DNA of 21,471 bases, from NCBI GenBank assembly GCA_964424335.1, contig CAYRIY010000064.1, positions 1 to 21,471 on the forward strand, written 5' to 3'. The notes beneath the pieces are model-generated. The model was not told the origin of the DNA, searched no databases, and saw only the letters and a program-made list of their open reading frames with translations. The DNA comes from CAYRIY01 sp964424335 (GTDB lineage: Bacteria > Bacillota > Limnochordia > DTU080 > RSA5). This document shows positions 13,979 through 21,471 of the stretch, one piece after another. Each line of letters begins with the position of its first letter. The first letter of the stretch is position 1. The translations under genes and the position numbers were made by a program.

Positions 13979-15283
13979 TCAGCCTGCTTCCCGGCGATCC
14001 GGCACATTTTCGCGCGTGTCGCGCTTTCCTTCTACGAGGCGGATGCTAAAACCCTCGCTCTCCCGGACGACAAAGGCCCACCCATTGTGCCTGACGACGT
14101 CGCCCGGCTTTGGCTCCCTGCCAAGGCGGCTGAGCAAGAGGCCGCCAAAGGTGTCGACACCGTCAGGAGGCTCGAGCTCGAGGCCGATGCCTTGCGAGAC
14201 TTCGTCGATGAGCGCTGTGGCGTCGATGAGCACGGAGTTGTTCGGCAGGCGCTGCACGACGGGACGATCGGGCTCTTCGCCCTCGTCGAGGATTTCGCCG
14301 ACGATCTCTTCGACGAGATCTTCCGCCGTGATGATGCCGACAAACTCGTTGCGCTCGTCGTAGACCGCCATGATCGGGTGCTCTCGGTACTCGGCCCTCA
14401 AGCGGTCCAAGCGGACAGTTTCCGGTACCGCTGCGATCTCTCGGATGATGGCGTTTAAGTCAAACACGCCCTCGAGCCGTTGACGAAACAGGTCGTGCAT
14501 GAGGACGTACCCTTTGAGCTCGTTCCCGTCAAAGACAGGGTACCGGGTGTGGCGCTCCCGTCGCATCGTCCGGTGCACCATCTGTTCGCTTTCATTTAGC
14601 TGAAACCCGATCACCCGGTCTGCCGGGGTCATCACTTCCCGGGCGGTTCGAGTCGGAAACTCGAGCACGGCCTGCATCAATTGCCGTTGATCGCCGTCGA
14701 TGCGTCCCTGCTCGTAGGCAAGTCTGAGCAGGACCCCCGTGTCCAGCGACTCCGATTCCTGCGCCTCCTGGACGCTCTTTCCGGTCAAGGACTTCACGAT
14801 CCAGTTTGCCATCCGGTTGTAGGTGGCGTTGAGCGGCGCGCTCAGCGCATAGGCCAAGCGCATCGGACCTGACGTCGCAAGGACGACGGGGACGGGTACG
14901 GTGATGGCGACGGATTTGGGAAAGAGTTCGCCGAAGATGACTTGAACCACCGTGGCGGTTCCGATGGCAAGGAGGGCCGAGATGGAGATCGCGACCTGCG
15001 GCGAGACGTATGCGCCGAGGAGCGGCGTAAGCGCTGCTCGCACCGCCGGTTCGTAAACTGCAGTCAGTGCAAGGGACGTCAGCGTGATGCCAAACTGGCA
15101 GGCCGCGAGGTAACCGTCGATGTGCTCCATCTGTCCAAGGACGCGGCGGGCGGCCTTGCTGCCTCGATCGGCCAGCTCACGGACATCGACTCGCTTGGCG
15201 GCGATGAGTGAAAACTCGAAGGCGACGAACAACGCGTTGAGGACGATCAGTAAAAGCGAAACGAGGAGAGCGCTCGCGCTCAC
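13979..15283 (-). CDS. CNNM/CorC (HlyC) family transporter, downstream copy
   Basis: The 434-residue protein has the order typical of the hemolysin C/CNNM family: an N-terminal DUF21 membrane domain (about 1-195, with CQFGITLTSLALTAVYEPAV and FGELFPKSVAI), a CBS pair (about 213-330, starting at REVMTPADRV), and a C-terminal CorC_HlyC domain (about 345-425, with DTFGGLLLSRLGREPKPGD). Family members in Bacilli, such as MpfA, are linked to Mg2+ export; the hemolysin name is historical. The GTG start overlaps the stop of the upstream paralog as GTGA, and AGAGGTGAG precedes it, so the two are translationally coupled. The pair may act as a heteromer, since family members form dimers. That is inference. 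Confidence 0.9.
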   Translation of the reverse strand: MSASALLVSLLLIVLNALFVAFEFSLIAAKRVDVRELADRGSKAARRVLGQMEHIDGYLAACQFGITLTSLALTAVYEPAVRAALTPLLGAYVSPQVAISISALLAIGTATVVQVIFGELFPKSVAITVPVPVVLATSGPMRLAYALSAPLNATYNRMANWIVKSLTGKSVQEAQESESLDTGVLLRLAYEQGRIDGDQRQLMQAVLEFPTRTAREVMTPADRVIGFQLNESEQMVHRTMRRERHTRYPVFDGNELKGYVLMHDLFRQRLEGVFDLNAIIREIAAVPETVRLDRLRAEYREHPIMAVYDERNEFVGIITAEDLVEEIVGEILDEGEEPDRPVVQRLPNNSVLIDATALIDEVSQGIGLELEPPDGVDTFGGLLLSRLGREPKPGDVVRHNGWAFVVRESEGFSIRLVEGKRDTRENVPDRREAG

Positions 15284-16611
15284 AAAGACTCACCTCTTTG
15301 CGGCAGTTCGGCGCTTTGGTCGATCGCTTTGACACGCACGCGCATGATGCGGAAGCGATCGGCCTCTTCGATCTTAAATCGATAGCCGGCCCACTCTAAC
15401 TCGTCTCCCGCGACCGGCTCTCTGCCCAGGTGGGTGAGGAGGAGGCCGCCAAAGCTGTCGATGCCGTCGAGCTCTTCGTCGCCGACTTCAAGGCCAAGCG
15501 CTTCGAGCGCGTCGTCGACTGCCCTTTCGGCATTGACGATAAAACCGCCCTCTCCGTCGGGCTGGATGAGTGGGAGGATCTCGTCGTCGTCCTCGTCCAG
15601 GAGCTCGCCCATGATCTCTTCGTCGATGTCGGCATGGGTGACGATGCCGACGAACTGGTTGTACTCATCAAACGCCGCGGCAATCGGGGAGTTTTTCATC
15701 GCCCGATGCACGCGCGGCAGGGTGAGCGTCTCCGGGACCTTGGGCAGCGGCCGGGTGATTTTCTTCCAGTTAATTTGGAGCGGGTCGGCCTCGGCAAATA
15801 TGTCGTGGACCACCACGTACCCCTTTACGATGCCGTCGGAAATGACCGGGAAGCGCGTATAGAAGTTCTCCGTCACGGTCTTGAGATTGACTTCGGCGGG
15901 CAACGCCGGATCGATGTAAACCAGTTCCGACCGGGGCGTCATTACTTCGCGCACCATGCGGTCGCGGTAGTCGAGGACGGCGTCTAAGAGTTCAAACTGG
16001 GATTCGTCGATCTTTCCCGACCGGTGGGACTGCACCAAGGCCTCATGCACATCGATCACATCCGACTCGACCATGACCGGTCGTCCCGTGACGATCCTGG
16101 CAAGCCATGTCGAGACCCCGTTGAAGATCCAAATAGGCGGGCGGGCGATCCTGTAAAGAAAGTCAATGAGCCGGGCAAAGCGGGTGACTAGCTGCTCGGG
16201 AGAGATCAGGGCGAGCGACTTGGGAATAAGCTCACCGAAGGTGACGTGAACGCTCGTGGCGACAAAGAGAGCGACGCCCAAGCTTACGCCATGTACGGCT
16301 TGGGTGGAAAGGTACGACCTAAGTAGCGGCTCCACAATCGATTTGACCGCGGGCTCAAAAGCGACCGTGAGCGCGAGGGTGACGGCGGTAATTCCGAGCT
16401 GGCACACGGCGAGGTATTCGTTGACTCGCTGCTTGTGCCGCATCGCAAGCGTGGCGCCCTTGTTGCCCGTCGTCGCCAGTGCCTCGAGTCCATACGAACT
16501 CGATTTCAAGATGGCGAATTCGTATCCGACGAAAACGCCGTTTAAAAAGACGAGGAAGGCCGAGACGGCCAACGATAAGCCAACCAAGGTAACCAACCAC
16601 CAGCCTTTCAA
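15280..16611 (-). CDS. CNNM/CorC (HlyC) family transporter, upstream copy
   Basis: The 443-residue protein is a paralog of the downstream gene with the same domain order: DUF21 (CQLGITAVTLALTVAFEPAV, FGELIPKSLALI), CBS pair beginning near REVMTPRSELVYI, an acidic linker DEDDDEILPL, and CorC_HlyC (DSFGGLLLTHLGREPVAGDE). The role is probably divalent-cation (Mg2+ or Co2+) export or its regulation, with CBS domains sensing Mg-ATP. The start is uncertain: TTG 16611 has no ribosome binding site, whereas the in-frame TTG at 16596 has AAAGG about seven bases upstream. Both leave the first membrane span intact. An extended -10 promoter lies at 16635-16643. Confidence 0.88.
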   Translation of the reverse strand: MKGWWLVTLVGLSLAVSAFLVFLNGVFVGYEFAILKSSSYGLEALATTGNKGATLAMRHKQRVNEYLAVCQLGITAVTLALTVAFEPAVKSIVEPLLRSYLSTQAVHGVSLGVALFVATSVHVTFGELIPKSLALISPEQLVTRFARLIDFLYRIARPPIWIFNGVSTWLARIVTGRPVMVESDVIDVHEALVQSHRSGKIDESQFELLDAVLDYRDRMVREVMTPRSELVYIDPALPAEVNLKTVTENFYTRFPVISDGIVKGYVVVHDIFAEADPLQINWKKITRPLPKVPETLTLPRVHRAMKNSPIAAAFDEYNQFVGIVTHADIDEEIMGELLDEDDDEILPLIQPDGEGGFIVNAERAVDDALEALGLEVGDEELDGIDSFGGLLLTHLGREPVAGDELEWAGYRFKIEEADRFRIMRVRVKAIDQSAELPQRGESL

Positions 16612-16634
16612 TTAGAGAAAGATATTCACTGACA

Positions 16635-16643
16635 ACTATACCA
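16635..16643 (-). promoter_or_regulatory. Extended -10 promoter before the CNNM pair
   Basis: The minus strand reads TGGTATAGT, a TATAGT box with the extended TG element, with no good -35 box 17 bp upstream. A short AGACC-GTTTG-GGTCT hairpin (16658-16672) sits just upstream, behind the ZIP gene, and could reduce read-through. Evidence is motif-level only. Confidence 0.35.
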
Positions 16644-16681
16644 TATGGATGCGGCAAAGACCGTTTGGGTCTAGGCGCGCT

Positions 16682-17464
16682 TTAGAGCGTCGTGTCAAGT
16701 ACCATCATGATGACAAAGCCGATGAGCACCATAAATGTCGCCACCCGGTGATTGCCCCGCCGGTGTGTCTCAGGAATGATCTCGTCGCTGATCACAAAGA
16801 GCATGGCGCCACCTGCAAACGCCAAGGCGTACGGGAGGATCGGCTGCGCCACCGTCACGCCGACGACGCCGAGCACGCCTCCTACCGGCTCGACGAGGCC
16901 CGTGAGCAGGGCAACCCAAAACGCCTTGCCGGCCGAATATCTCTGACTGATGAGCGCGAGCGCGACGGCGAGCCCCTCTGGAATGTTCTGTAGGCCGATG
17001 CCGATCGCAAGGGTGATGCCGTTGGAAAGGTCGCCGCTCCCAATGCCTACGCCGACCGCGAGGCCTTCGGGGAAGTTGTGGATTGCAATTGCAAGCACGA
17101 AAAGCCAAATCTTGGCCAGCGCCGAGTCGTGCGCGCCGCCTTCTGCCCCGGCAATGAAGTGGAGATGGGGTATGTATCGATCGACGGTATCGAGGAATAC
17201 TCCGCCCAGGATCAGGCCGAAGGCGGCGATCAAGGCGCCGACTAGACCGCCTCCGCCGTACTCGATGGCCGGTACGACCAAGCTGAATGCGGTAGCCGCA
17301 AGCATGACCCCGGCAGCAAAACCGAGCATGCCGTCGTGAAGTTTTGGAGGCACGGTGCGGGTGAAAAAGATTGGAAGGGCGCCGATGCCGGTCGCGCATC
17401 CCGCGATGAGGCTTGCGATCAGCCCAACGGTGATTGGGTTGTACTGTGAGAGGAACTCAACCAT
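16682..17464 (-). CDS. ZIP family divalent metal transporter
   Basis: The 260-residue inner-membrane protein belongs to the ZIP family (GufA/ZupT-like), which moves Zn2+ and other divalent metals into the cytosol. Eight spans are visible. The metal-binding helices carry HNFPEG (His129 to Gly134) and QNIPEG (Gln159 to Gly164), the usual paired signatures of spans IV and V. A short His-containing loop (PHLHFIAGAEGGAHDS) lies between spans III and IV. I prefer the ATG at 17464 to the GTG at 17470, because the only weak GAG-type ribosome binding site overlaps that GTG. The gene is followed by the CNNM pair on the same strand after about 70 bases. Import here and export there would fit metal balance. 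Confidence 0.9.
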   Translation of the reverse strand: MVEFLSQYNPITVGLIASLIAGCATGIGALPIFFTRTVPPKLHDGMLGFAAGVMLAATAFSLVVPAIEYGGGGLVGALIAAFGLILGGVFLDTVDRYIPHLHFIAGAEGGAHDSALAKIWLFVLAIAIHNFPEGLAVGVGIGSGDLSNGITLAIGIGLQNIPEGLAVALALISQRYSAGKAFWVALLTGLVEPVGGVLGVVGVTVAQPILPYALAFAGGAMLFVISDEIIPETHRRGNHRVATFMVLIGFVIMMVLDTTL

Positions 17465-17470
17465 GGGCAC

Positions 17471-17707
17471 TCGAAACGCGCCGCGATGCGACGCACGCTA
17501 ACGGATATTGCAGGAAAGTACCCACTTGGCCGCCCGACCCTTCCGGCCCGGCCAATCTAGCATTCTTCCGAGCGGCTCGAGCGCCGACGGTCAACGCGAA
17601 CAAGTCTATGGGCGAATCGCGCCTTGGTTCCATGGCGTTATACTTCGTCGCAGTCTACTGGCGCCCTCTCGCGCTTTGGTGAAATTAGCGGCGAAAGCCC
17701 CGCAAGG
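17471..17707. other. Intergenic gap with no gene seen
   Basis: This 237-base stretch lies upstream of the ZIP gene and downstream of the sulfatase-like gene, both on the minus strand. I found no credible small ORF with a ribosome binding site, and no strong hairpin with a T-run. On the minus strand a TGCTAGATT sequence resembles an extended -10 box for the ZIP gene but lacks a good partner. Confidence 0.4.
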
Positions 17708-19072
17708 TCACAGCCCGATCCGACTTGGATCCGGGTTTTCCAACCACTCTTGCCACGTGAGGCCAAACTGCGCCATCGTTCGCTCAAGCCGGGCCACGGC
17801 CGGAACGCCCGTCGCAGTGAGTGTTTGCCGTATCGGATCCGGCCTGTTTCCGAGCCTTTTGTCGACCTCTCTTAGCAGCATGTAAAAGAGTTCGTCCGCG
17901 ATCTTCGGCTCTAGGTCCGCGAGGTTTTTCGTCTCTTGCGGATCGTCGATGAGGTTGTAAAGCTCGAGCGGGGGACGCTGGTACATCCACGGGTCGATGT
18001 TTTGTATCAGTTTCCACTCCCGCGTCCGGATCGCCCGGGATGCCTGCCAGTTGCACTCCGCGTGCACGATAAACTCGTGAATGCTTGCGCCATCGCCGTG
18101 GATCAGGGGCCAAAGGCTCTGTCCGTCGCCCCCCTCGGGCACGTCTACGCCGGCAGCCTCCAGCAGGGTGGGGAAGATGTCGACGTGCTGCACAAAGGAT
18201 GAGACGCGCGTCCCCGCGGGAATGCGCGCCGGCCAGCGCATGATCATCGGCACCTTCACCACGGCGTCGTAGAGGCCCGCGTGATCCCAGTAAATGTCGT
18301 GCTCGTAAAGGCACTCGCCGTGGTCGCCCATTATGACGAGCAGCGTGTCCTCGTAAAGTCCCGCCTCTTTCAGCGATTCGTCAAACTCCCGCAAGCAGTC
18401 GTCGAGGTAGCGGATTTCGGCATCGTAAAGCGCGCTGATGTACCTGGGATCCGTGACGGGCCCCAGATGCCTGTAATGATATTGATGGAAAAACGGGTAG
18501 ATCGGCTGCGCCCGCACCTGCTCCATGCCCGTGTGCCGGTCGGAAAAAGGGTCGTCGTCGTAGAACATGCGGCGGTACGACTCGGGCGGCAGGTATGGGG
18601 TGTGCGGATCCCAATAGTGCAAAAAGAGGAAGAATGGCTCCTTGCCGCCGTGCGTTTTCAGCCAGTCGATGGCTGCGGCGTTGACATCTTTTCCGTCGAT
18701 CCAACGCTTGCGCGACACGGTGTTGATATAGGCGCCGTAACCTCGGGCAAACCACTCTTTGAGCTGGTACAAGTTGTCGCATGCAGCGGTGCTGAACCCC
18801 TTTGACCAAAGGATCGAAGGGAGCCAGGGCGTCTCTTTTGAAAGGTAGGCATTGTGCGCTCCGTGCGCGACGATGCCCGTTTTGGCCCCCCAGCGTCCGG
18901 TGAAAAGCGCCGTGTGGACGGGCTCAGTCGGAACGTCGGCCCCAAAGGCTTGTTCGAAGAGGACGCCCTCCGAGGCGATTTGGTCCAGGTAGGGACTCGT
19001 AGGCAAGGGGTATCCGTAGCAACCCAAGTGGTCTGCACGCAGCGTATCGCAGGAAATCAAGACGATGTTCAA
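17708..19072 (-). CDS. Sulfatase-superfamily hydrolase with Thr at the nucleophile position
   Basis: The 454-residue protein has the alkaline phosphatase/sulfatase fold: NIVLISCDTLRADHLGCYGY at the N-terminus with metal ligand Asp9, HYWDPHTPY (Asp155, His157), and MGDHGE with Asp250/His251 followed by WDHAGLYDAVVKVPMIMRWP. True sulfatases carry Cys/Ser-x-Pro-x-Arg, whose Cys/Ser becomes formylglycine. Here the aligned stretch is T49-E-P-V-H53 before ALFTG, so a threonine, as in phosphotransferases such as LtaS, is the likely nucleophile. A phosphodiesterase or phosphatase role is therefore as likely as sulfatase. I start at TTG 19072, 12 bases after AAGGAG; the longer frame to 19231 crosses the promoter region. 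It has no signal peptide and is divergent from an AraC regulator. Confidence 0.85.
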   Translation of the reverse strand: MNIVLISCDTLRADHLGCYGYPLPTSPYLDQIASEGVLFEQAFGADVPTEPVHTALFTGRWGAKTGIVAHGAHNAYLSKETPWLPSILWSKGFSTAACDNLYQLKEWFARGYGAYINTVSRKRWIDGKDVNAAAIDWLKTHGGKEPFFLFLHYWDPHTPYLPPESYRRMFYDDDPFSDRHTGMEQVRAQPIYPFFHQYHYRHLGPVTDPRYISALYDAEIRYLDDCLREFDESLKEAGLYEDTLLVIMGDHGECLYEHDIYWDHAGLYDAVVKVPMIMRWPARIPAGTRVSSFVQHVDIFPTLLEAAGVDVPEGGDGQSLWPLIHGDGASIHEFIVHAECNWQASRAIRTREWKLIQNIDPWMYQRPPLELYNLIDDPQETKNLADLEPKIADELFYMLLREVDKRLGNRPDPIRQTLTATGVPAVARLERTMAQFGLTWQEWLENPDPSRIGL

Positions 19073-19103
19073 TGAGGACCGACGCTCCTTTTTAGATCCT
19101 TCG

Positions 19104-19109
19104 ACTATA
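19104..19109 (-). promoter_or_regulatory. -10 box of the sulfatase-like gene
   Basis: The minus strand carries TATAGT within AGTATATAGT. At the -35 distance there is no TTGACA-like box; instead the 22-bp palindrome at 19125-19146 occupies that position. This layout suits a promoter that needs an activator. Confidence 0.4.
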
Positions 19110-19124
19110 TACTTCCCGCGGACG

Positions 19125-19146
19125 GCTTTGGTCCTAGGTCCAAAGC
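19125..19146. promoter_or_regulatory. 22-bp palindrome between the divergent sulfatase and AraC genes
   Basis: Arms GCTTTGG and CCAAAGC flank the centre TCCTAGGT. Only the two T residues beside the CCTAGG core break perfect dyad symmetry. It covers the -35 position of the sulfatase-like gene and sits upstream of the AraC gene, so it may be the operator for both. AraC proteins more often bind direct repeats, so another regulator is possible. Confidence 0.55.
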
Positions 19147-19191
19147 AGACAAAAAGGGGACACATTCCGACGTTGCGAATTGTACAAGCAT

Positions 19192-19204
19192 TCACTTCGA
19201 GTGA
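19192..19204 (+). promoter_or_regulatory. Short hairpin in the AraC leader
   Basis: TCACT-TCG-AGTGA forms a 5-bp stem directly before the AraC ribosome binding site (AGAGGGTG, 19208-19215). A TTGTACAA palindrome (19180-19187) lies just upstream. Both are short and may be chance. Confidence 0.25.
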
Positions 19205-19221
19205 GCTAGAGGGTGGCGCTA

Positions 19222-20115
19222 TTGCACGCATCCGACCCCATCGGCCGCCTTGCGCGCGTCAACTTTTTTGCGGGTGGAGAGGACGTCGCCGTAGTCTACC
19301 ATAAGGTGTCCTCGGCGACCAGCATGCATGTCCACGAATTCTTTGAGCTCGTCTTCGTCGAGGAGGGCGAGTTGATCCACCGGTACGGGGCTTCGTCCCA
19401 CCACGTGCGAGCCGGCGACTTGTTCATCGTCAACCCCAACATTCCCCACGCTTACGATCTGACCCCTTCGGGACCGGCAAAGATTTGGAACGTGCTCTTG
19501 ACCGAAGACGCGCTCGGACTCCTCTCTGTGGAGACTGAAATGTCCCCGCTCGTTCAGGAGATCGTCGGCATGGAACGAAACCTCCTCAGGTGCCGGCACG
19601 TGAGCTTCGAACCGCCCGACGACGCCATGATCTCCGATGCGATCAAGCACATGTGGCGCGAGTACGAAGGGAAGCGGCACGGCTACCGGACGATTTTAAA
19701 AGGCCAGTTGATGATGATCCTCGGGAACTTGAGTCGTGCCATCAACGCGTCGAATCAATCGTTTGAACCGAAGGGCGGTTGGAACGCTGTCGGCGAAATC
19801 ATTCGCTACATCGTCGAAAACTGCGATCGCCCCTTGGCCGCCGCTGACCTGGCCGCCCGCGCCGGCTGGTCGCCCGATCACCTCAATCGCCTCGTCAAGC
19901 GGGTTACGGGAGACACGGTCCAGGAGTATATCGGGCGGGTACGAACGGCGAGGGCCGCTCGGCTCCTGCTCACACAAGACTGGACCGTCGATCGCGTCGC
20001 ACGTCAAGTAGGGTATGGGGACGCGCGCGCCTTTCGCCGGGCATTCAAGCGATACTTCCAAGTGACGCCGGCAGAGTTTCGCACGGCGTCCTTGACCCGG
20101 CAAAACAGCTCATAA
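19222..20115 (+). CDS. AraC family transcriptional regulator
   Basis: The protein (297 residues from TTG 19222) has an N-terminal cupin-like sensor (about 25-100, with SMHVHEFFELVFVEEGELIH and AGDLFIVNPNIPHAYDL) and a C-terminal double helix-turn-helix (about 190-290, with AADLAARAGWSPDHLNRLVKR and VDRVARQVGYGDARAFRRAF plus the closing YFQVTPAEFR). This is the usual layout of sugar-responsive AraC activators; no other domain is present. I prefer TTG 19222 because AGAGGGTG lies six bases upstream, while the GTG at 19213 sits inside that site. It is divergent from the sulfatase-like gene, its likely target, and the oxidoreductase gene follows on the same strand after 188 bases. Confidence 0.9.
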   Translation: MHASDPIGRLARVNFFAGGEDVAVVYHKVSSATSMHVHEFFELVFVEEGELIHRYGASSHHVRAGDLFIVNPNIPHAYDLTPSGPAKIWNVLLTEDALGLLSVETEMSPLVQEIVGMERNLLRCRHVSFEPPDDAMISDAIKHMWREYEGKRHGYRTILKGQLMMILGNLSRAINASNQSFEPKGGWNAVGEIIRYIVENCDRPLAAADLAARAGWSPDHLNRLVKRVTGDTVQEYIGRVRTARAARLLLTQDWTVDRVARQVGYGDARAFRRAFKRYFQVTPAEFRTASLTRQNSS

Positions 20116-20303
20116 CACGCTCGTGTCGAAATCGGTCCCCTTTCCGTAGGTTTCTGCCCCAAGGAGCCGCGGGACAAAAGGGAAAGTATGAAACCGAACA
20201 AAGGTAAACGGAAATGAACGGACACAAAACCTGGGTGTGCGGTCCGGCGAATGGCTCCACGGATCGGGCGTCCGACTCCTTTGTCAGGAAAGGTTGAAGC
20301 GTC

Positions 20304-21377
20304 ATGACGAGCGAAAATGCGCCATCGCCCGGCGAACGAGAACAGATAGGCGTCGCGCTGCTCAGTTTCGCCCACGGCCATCAACGAGCATGGGGGCGCG
20401 TGTTTGCAAGTCGGCCCGAGACGAGGGTCGCAGCCGTTTGGGACGACGATATCGAGCGTGGCCGGCGTGCGGCCGCCGAGCTCAACACGGAATTTGTCGC
20501 CGACTTGGATGCGCTTTTGGCGCGAGGCGACGTCCATGCCGTCGCGATTTGCGCCGAGAACGCCAAACACGCGGATCTCGCCGTCAAAGCGGCCGAAGCC
20601 GGTAAGCACATCATGGTGCAAAAGCCGATGGCCGTCTCTTTGGCCGAAGCCGATCGCATCGTGGCGGCCGTGGAAGCGGCGGGCGTCAAGTACATGCAGG
20701 CCCACAATCTGATCTTTGACGACGTGCACCAAGCGGTAAAGCGAGAGGTTGCAAGCGGCCGGCTCGGCAAGATCAGCGTCGTTCGACGGCGGCACAGTCA
20801 CCATTTCGCCATTTCCGAAAAGGACCGGACGAACGTCCTGGGTTGGATGACCGATCCCGACCTTGCCGGCGGCGGGGCGCTGATGGACGAGGGCGCGCAC
20901 GCGCTGCTGTGGTTTCTGTGGATGTTCGGCCCGCCCGAGAGCGTCAGCGCACGCGTCTCGACGACGATTCCCGGGCTGCGTGTCGAGGACCACGTCGTCG
21001 CCGTGTTTGGGTATGCGGACGGCATGACCGGAGTGCTCCAGACGAGCTGGACCGAGGTGGCGGCGGAGTCGACGATCGAAATCTACGGCGAGCGGGGATC
21101 GATCATCGCGACCGGGACCGATATTGCGTCGACAAGATTCATGCCCGAAGGGACGCGCCCGGTTTCGATCTTTGATGTAGAGCGAGGAGCGTGGGAACGC
21201 CCCGAAATCGAAATAGAGAAACATCGACCTGTCCCACCACCCAATGCGTTTGTCGATTACCTAGTAGGCGACGGACCTTCTCCGGTAGACGTAAGGACAG
21301 CGCGCCTCGCCGTAGGCCTCGCCGAGGCGATCTACGAATCGGCGCGAACCGGCAAGACCGTGCCGTTTACGGGTTGA
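20304..21377 (+). CDS. Gfo/Idh/MocA family NAD(P)-dependent oxidoreductase
   Basis: The 357-residue cytosolic protein has the two domains of this family. The N-terminal Rossmann fold (about 14-130) begins with IGVALLSFAHGHQRAW and carries the QKP motif at 106-108, a common variant of EKP. The C-terminal domain contains GGGALMDEGAHALL, whose Asp195 and His199 match the conserved substrate-side residues. Members oxidise or reduce sugars, inositols and related polyols, or open glycosidic bonds via 3-keto intermediates. AGGAAAGG lies ten bases before the ATG. The substrate is not readable. Its position beside the AraC regulator and sulfatase-like gene suggests a role in the same catabolic pathway. 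Confidence 0.92.
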   Translation: MTSENAPSPGEREQIGVALLSFAHGHQRAWGRVFASRPETRVAAVWDDDIERGRRAAAELNTEFVADLDALLARGDVHAVAICAENAKHADLAVKAAEAGKHIMVQKPMAVSLAEADRIVAAVEAAGVKYMQAHNLIFDDVHQAVKREVASGRLGKISVVRRRHSHHFAISEKDRTNVLGWMTDPDLAGGGALMDEGAHALLWFLWMFGPPESVSARVSTTIPGLRVEDHVVAVFGYADGMTGVLQTSWTEVAAESTIEIYGERGSIIATGTDIASTRFMPEGTRPVSIFDVERGAWERPEIEIEKHRPVPPPNAFVDYLVGDGPSPVDVRTARLAVGLAEAIYESARTGKTVPFTG

Positions 21378-21471
21378 TAGCAAGCCAGATTCTCAATGGA
21401 GGCACCCACGGCACTTGGGGTGTCGCTACGTTATAGATGAAACTGAAAGCAGAAGGCGCTATTCGTGTACG

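Noticed and set aside
17434..17682. 82-residue plus-strand ORF over the ZIP upstream region
   Set aside because: It overlaps the ZIP start region, has no ribosome binding site and no recognisable pattern.
20004..21224. 406-residue minus-strand ORF antisense to the dehydrogenase
   Set aside because: It lies over a clearly coding Gfo/Idh/MocA gene and the AraC end, has no domain-like pattern, and crosses two genes.
21437..21471. Possible start of another gene (ATG AAA CTG AAA...) at the window edge
   Set aside because: Only 11 codons are visible, with no ribosome binding site at a normal distance and low third-position GC unlike the neighbours; it cannot be supported.

Overview
The window is GC-rich, gene-dense bacterial DNA that reads like a chromosome segment of a GC-rich Firmicute (Bacilli; Alicyclobacillaceae or Paenibacillaceae would fit, but I cannot place it from sequence alone). 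The reasons are strong AAGGAGG-type ribosome binding sites, frequent GTG/TTG starts, sigma-A-like TTGACA/TATAAT promoters, a CsoR-CopA-CopZ copper locus, tandem CNNM/CorC-type transporters and a GntR-LacI (AraR-type) regulator. I see no rRNA, tRNA, CRISPR array, insertion sequence or prophage gene.

Layout. 69-750: a promoter and a coiled-coil protein built on eight near-identical 42-bp repeats. 872-3897 and on to 5042 (all minus): a small Ig-like protein, a UraA-type uracil permease, an acyltransferase-3 membrane protein and a DUF2264 protein; the last two are coupled by an ATGA overlap. A repeat-rich divergent control region (5043-5266) separates DUF2264 from a BNR/Asp-box (sialidase-like) protein at 5267-6334. 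6388-9548: the copper-efflux locus csoR, copA, copZ, with a near-perfect CsoR operator in front of copA and a degraded one in front of csoR. 9668-10447: a phytanoyl-CoA dioxygenase-family protein, convergent across a strong hairpin terminator with an orphan ABC sugar-binding protein (10569-11873, minus), which lies behind its probable regulator, a GntR-LacI chimera (12010-13089, minus). 13312-13879: a small exported protein and a 53-residue single-span membrane protein that is not an obvious long ORF; a perfect 10-bp hairpin covers its ribosome binding site. A bidirectional terminator (13890-13923) separates these from a minus-strand metal-transport group: two overlapping CNNM/CorC-family transporters and a ZIP transporter (13979-17464). 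17708-21377: a sulfatase-superfamily hydrolase (minus), divergent from an AraC regulator (plus), followed by a Gfo/Idh/MocA oxidoreductase.

How the genes may work together. Two themes recur. The first is metal homeostasis: copper export and sensing, CNNM transporters, and a ZIP transporter. The second is catabolism of decorated carbohydrates or related polar metabolites: DUF2264, BNR protein, sulfatase-like enzyme, dehydrogenase, dioxygenase and sugar-binding protein, with an AraC and a GntR-LacI regulator. The carbohydrate enzymes carry no signal peptides, so they probably act on imported small molecules. Two annotations need care. The sulfatase-like protein has Thr-Glu-Pro-Val-His where the Cys/Ser-x-Pro-x-Arg motif of true sulfatases would be. 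The BNR protein has four Asp boxes but no FRIP-type arginine motif. Both may therefore have activities other than their family names suggest. The start codons of several genes were moved downstream to fit a visible ribosome binding site or overlap; these are stated per gene.
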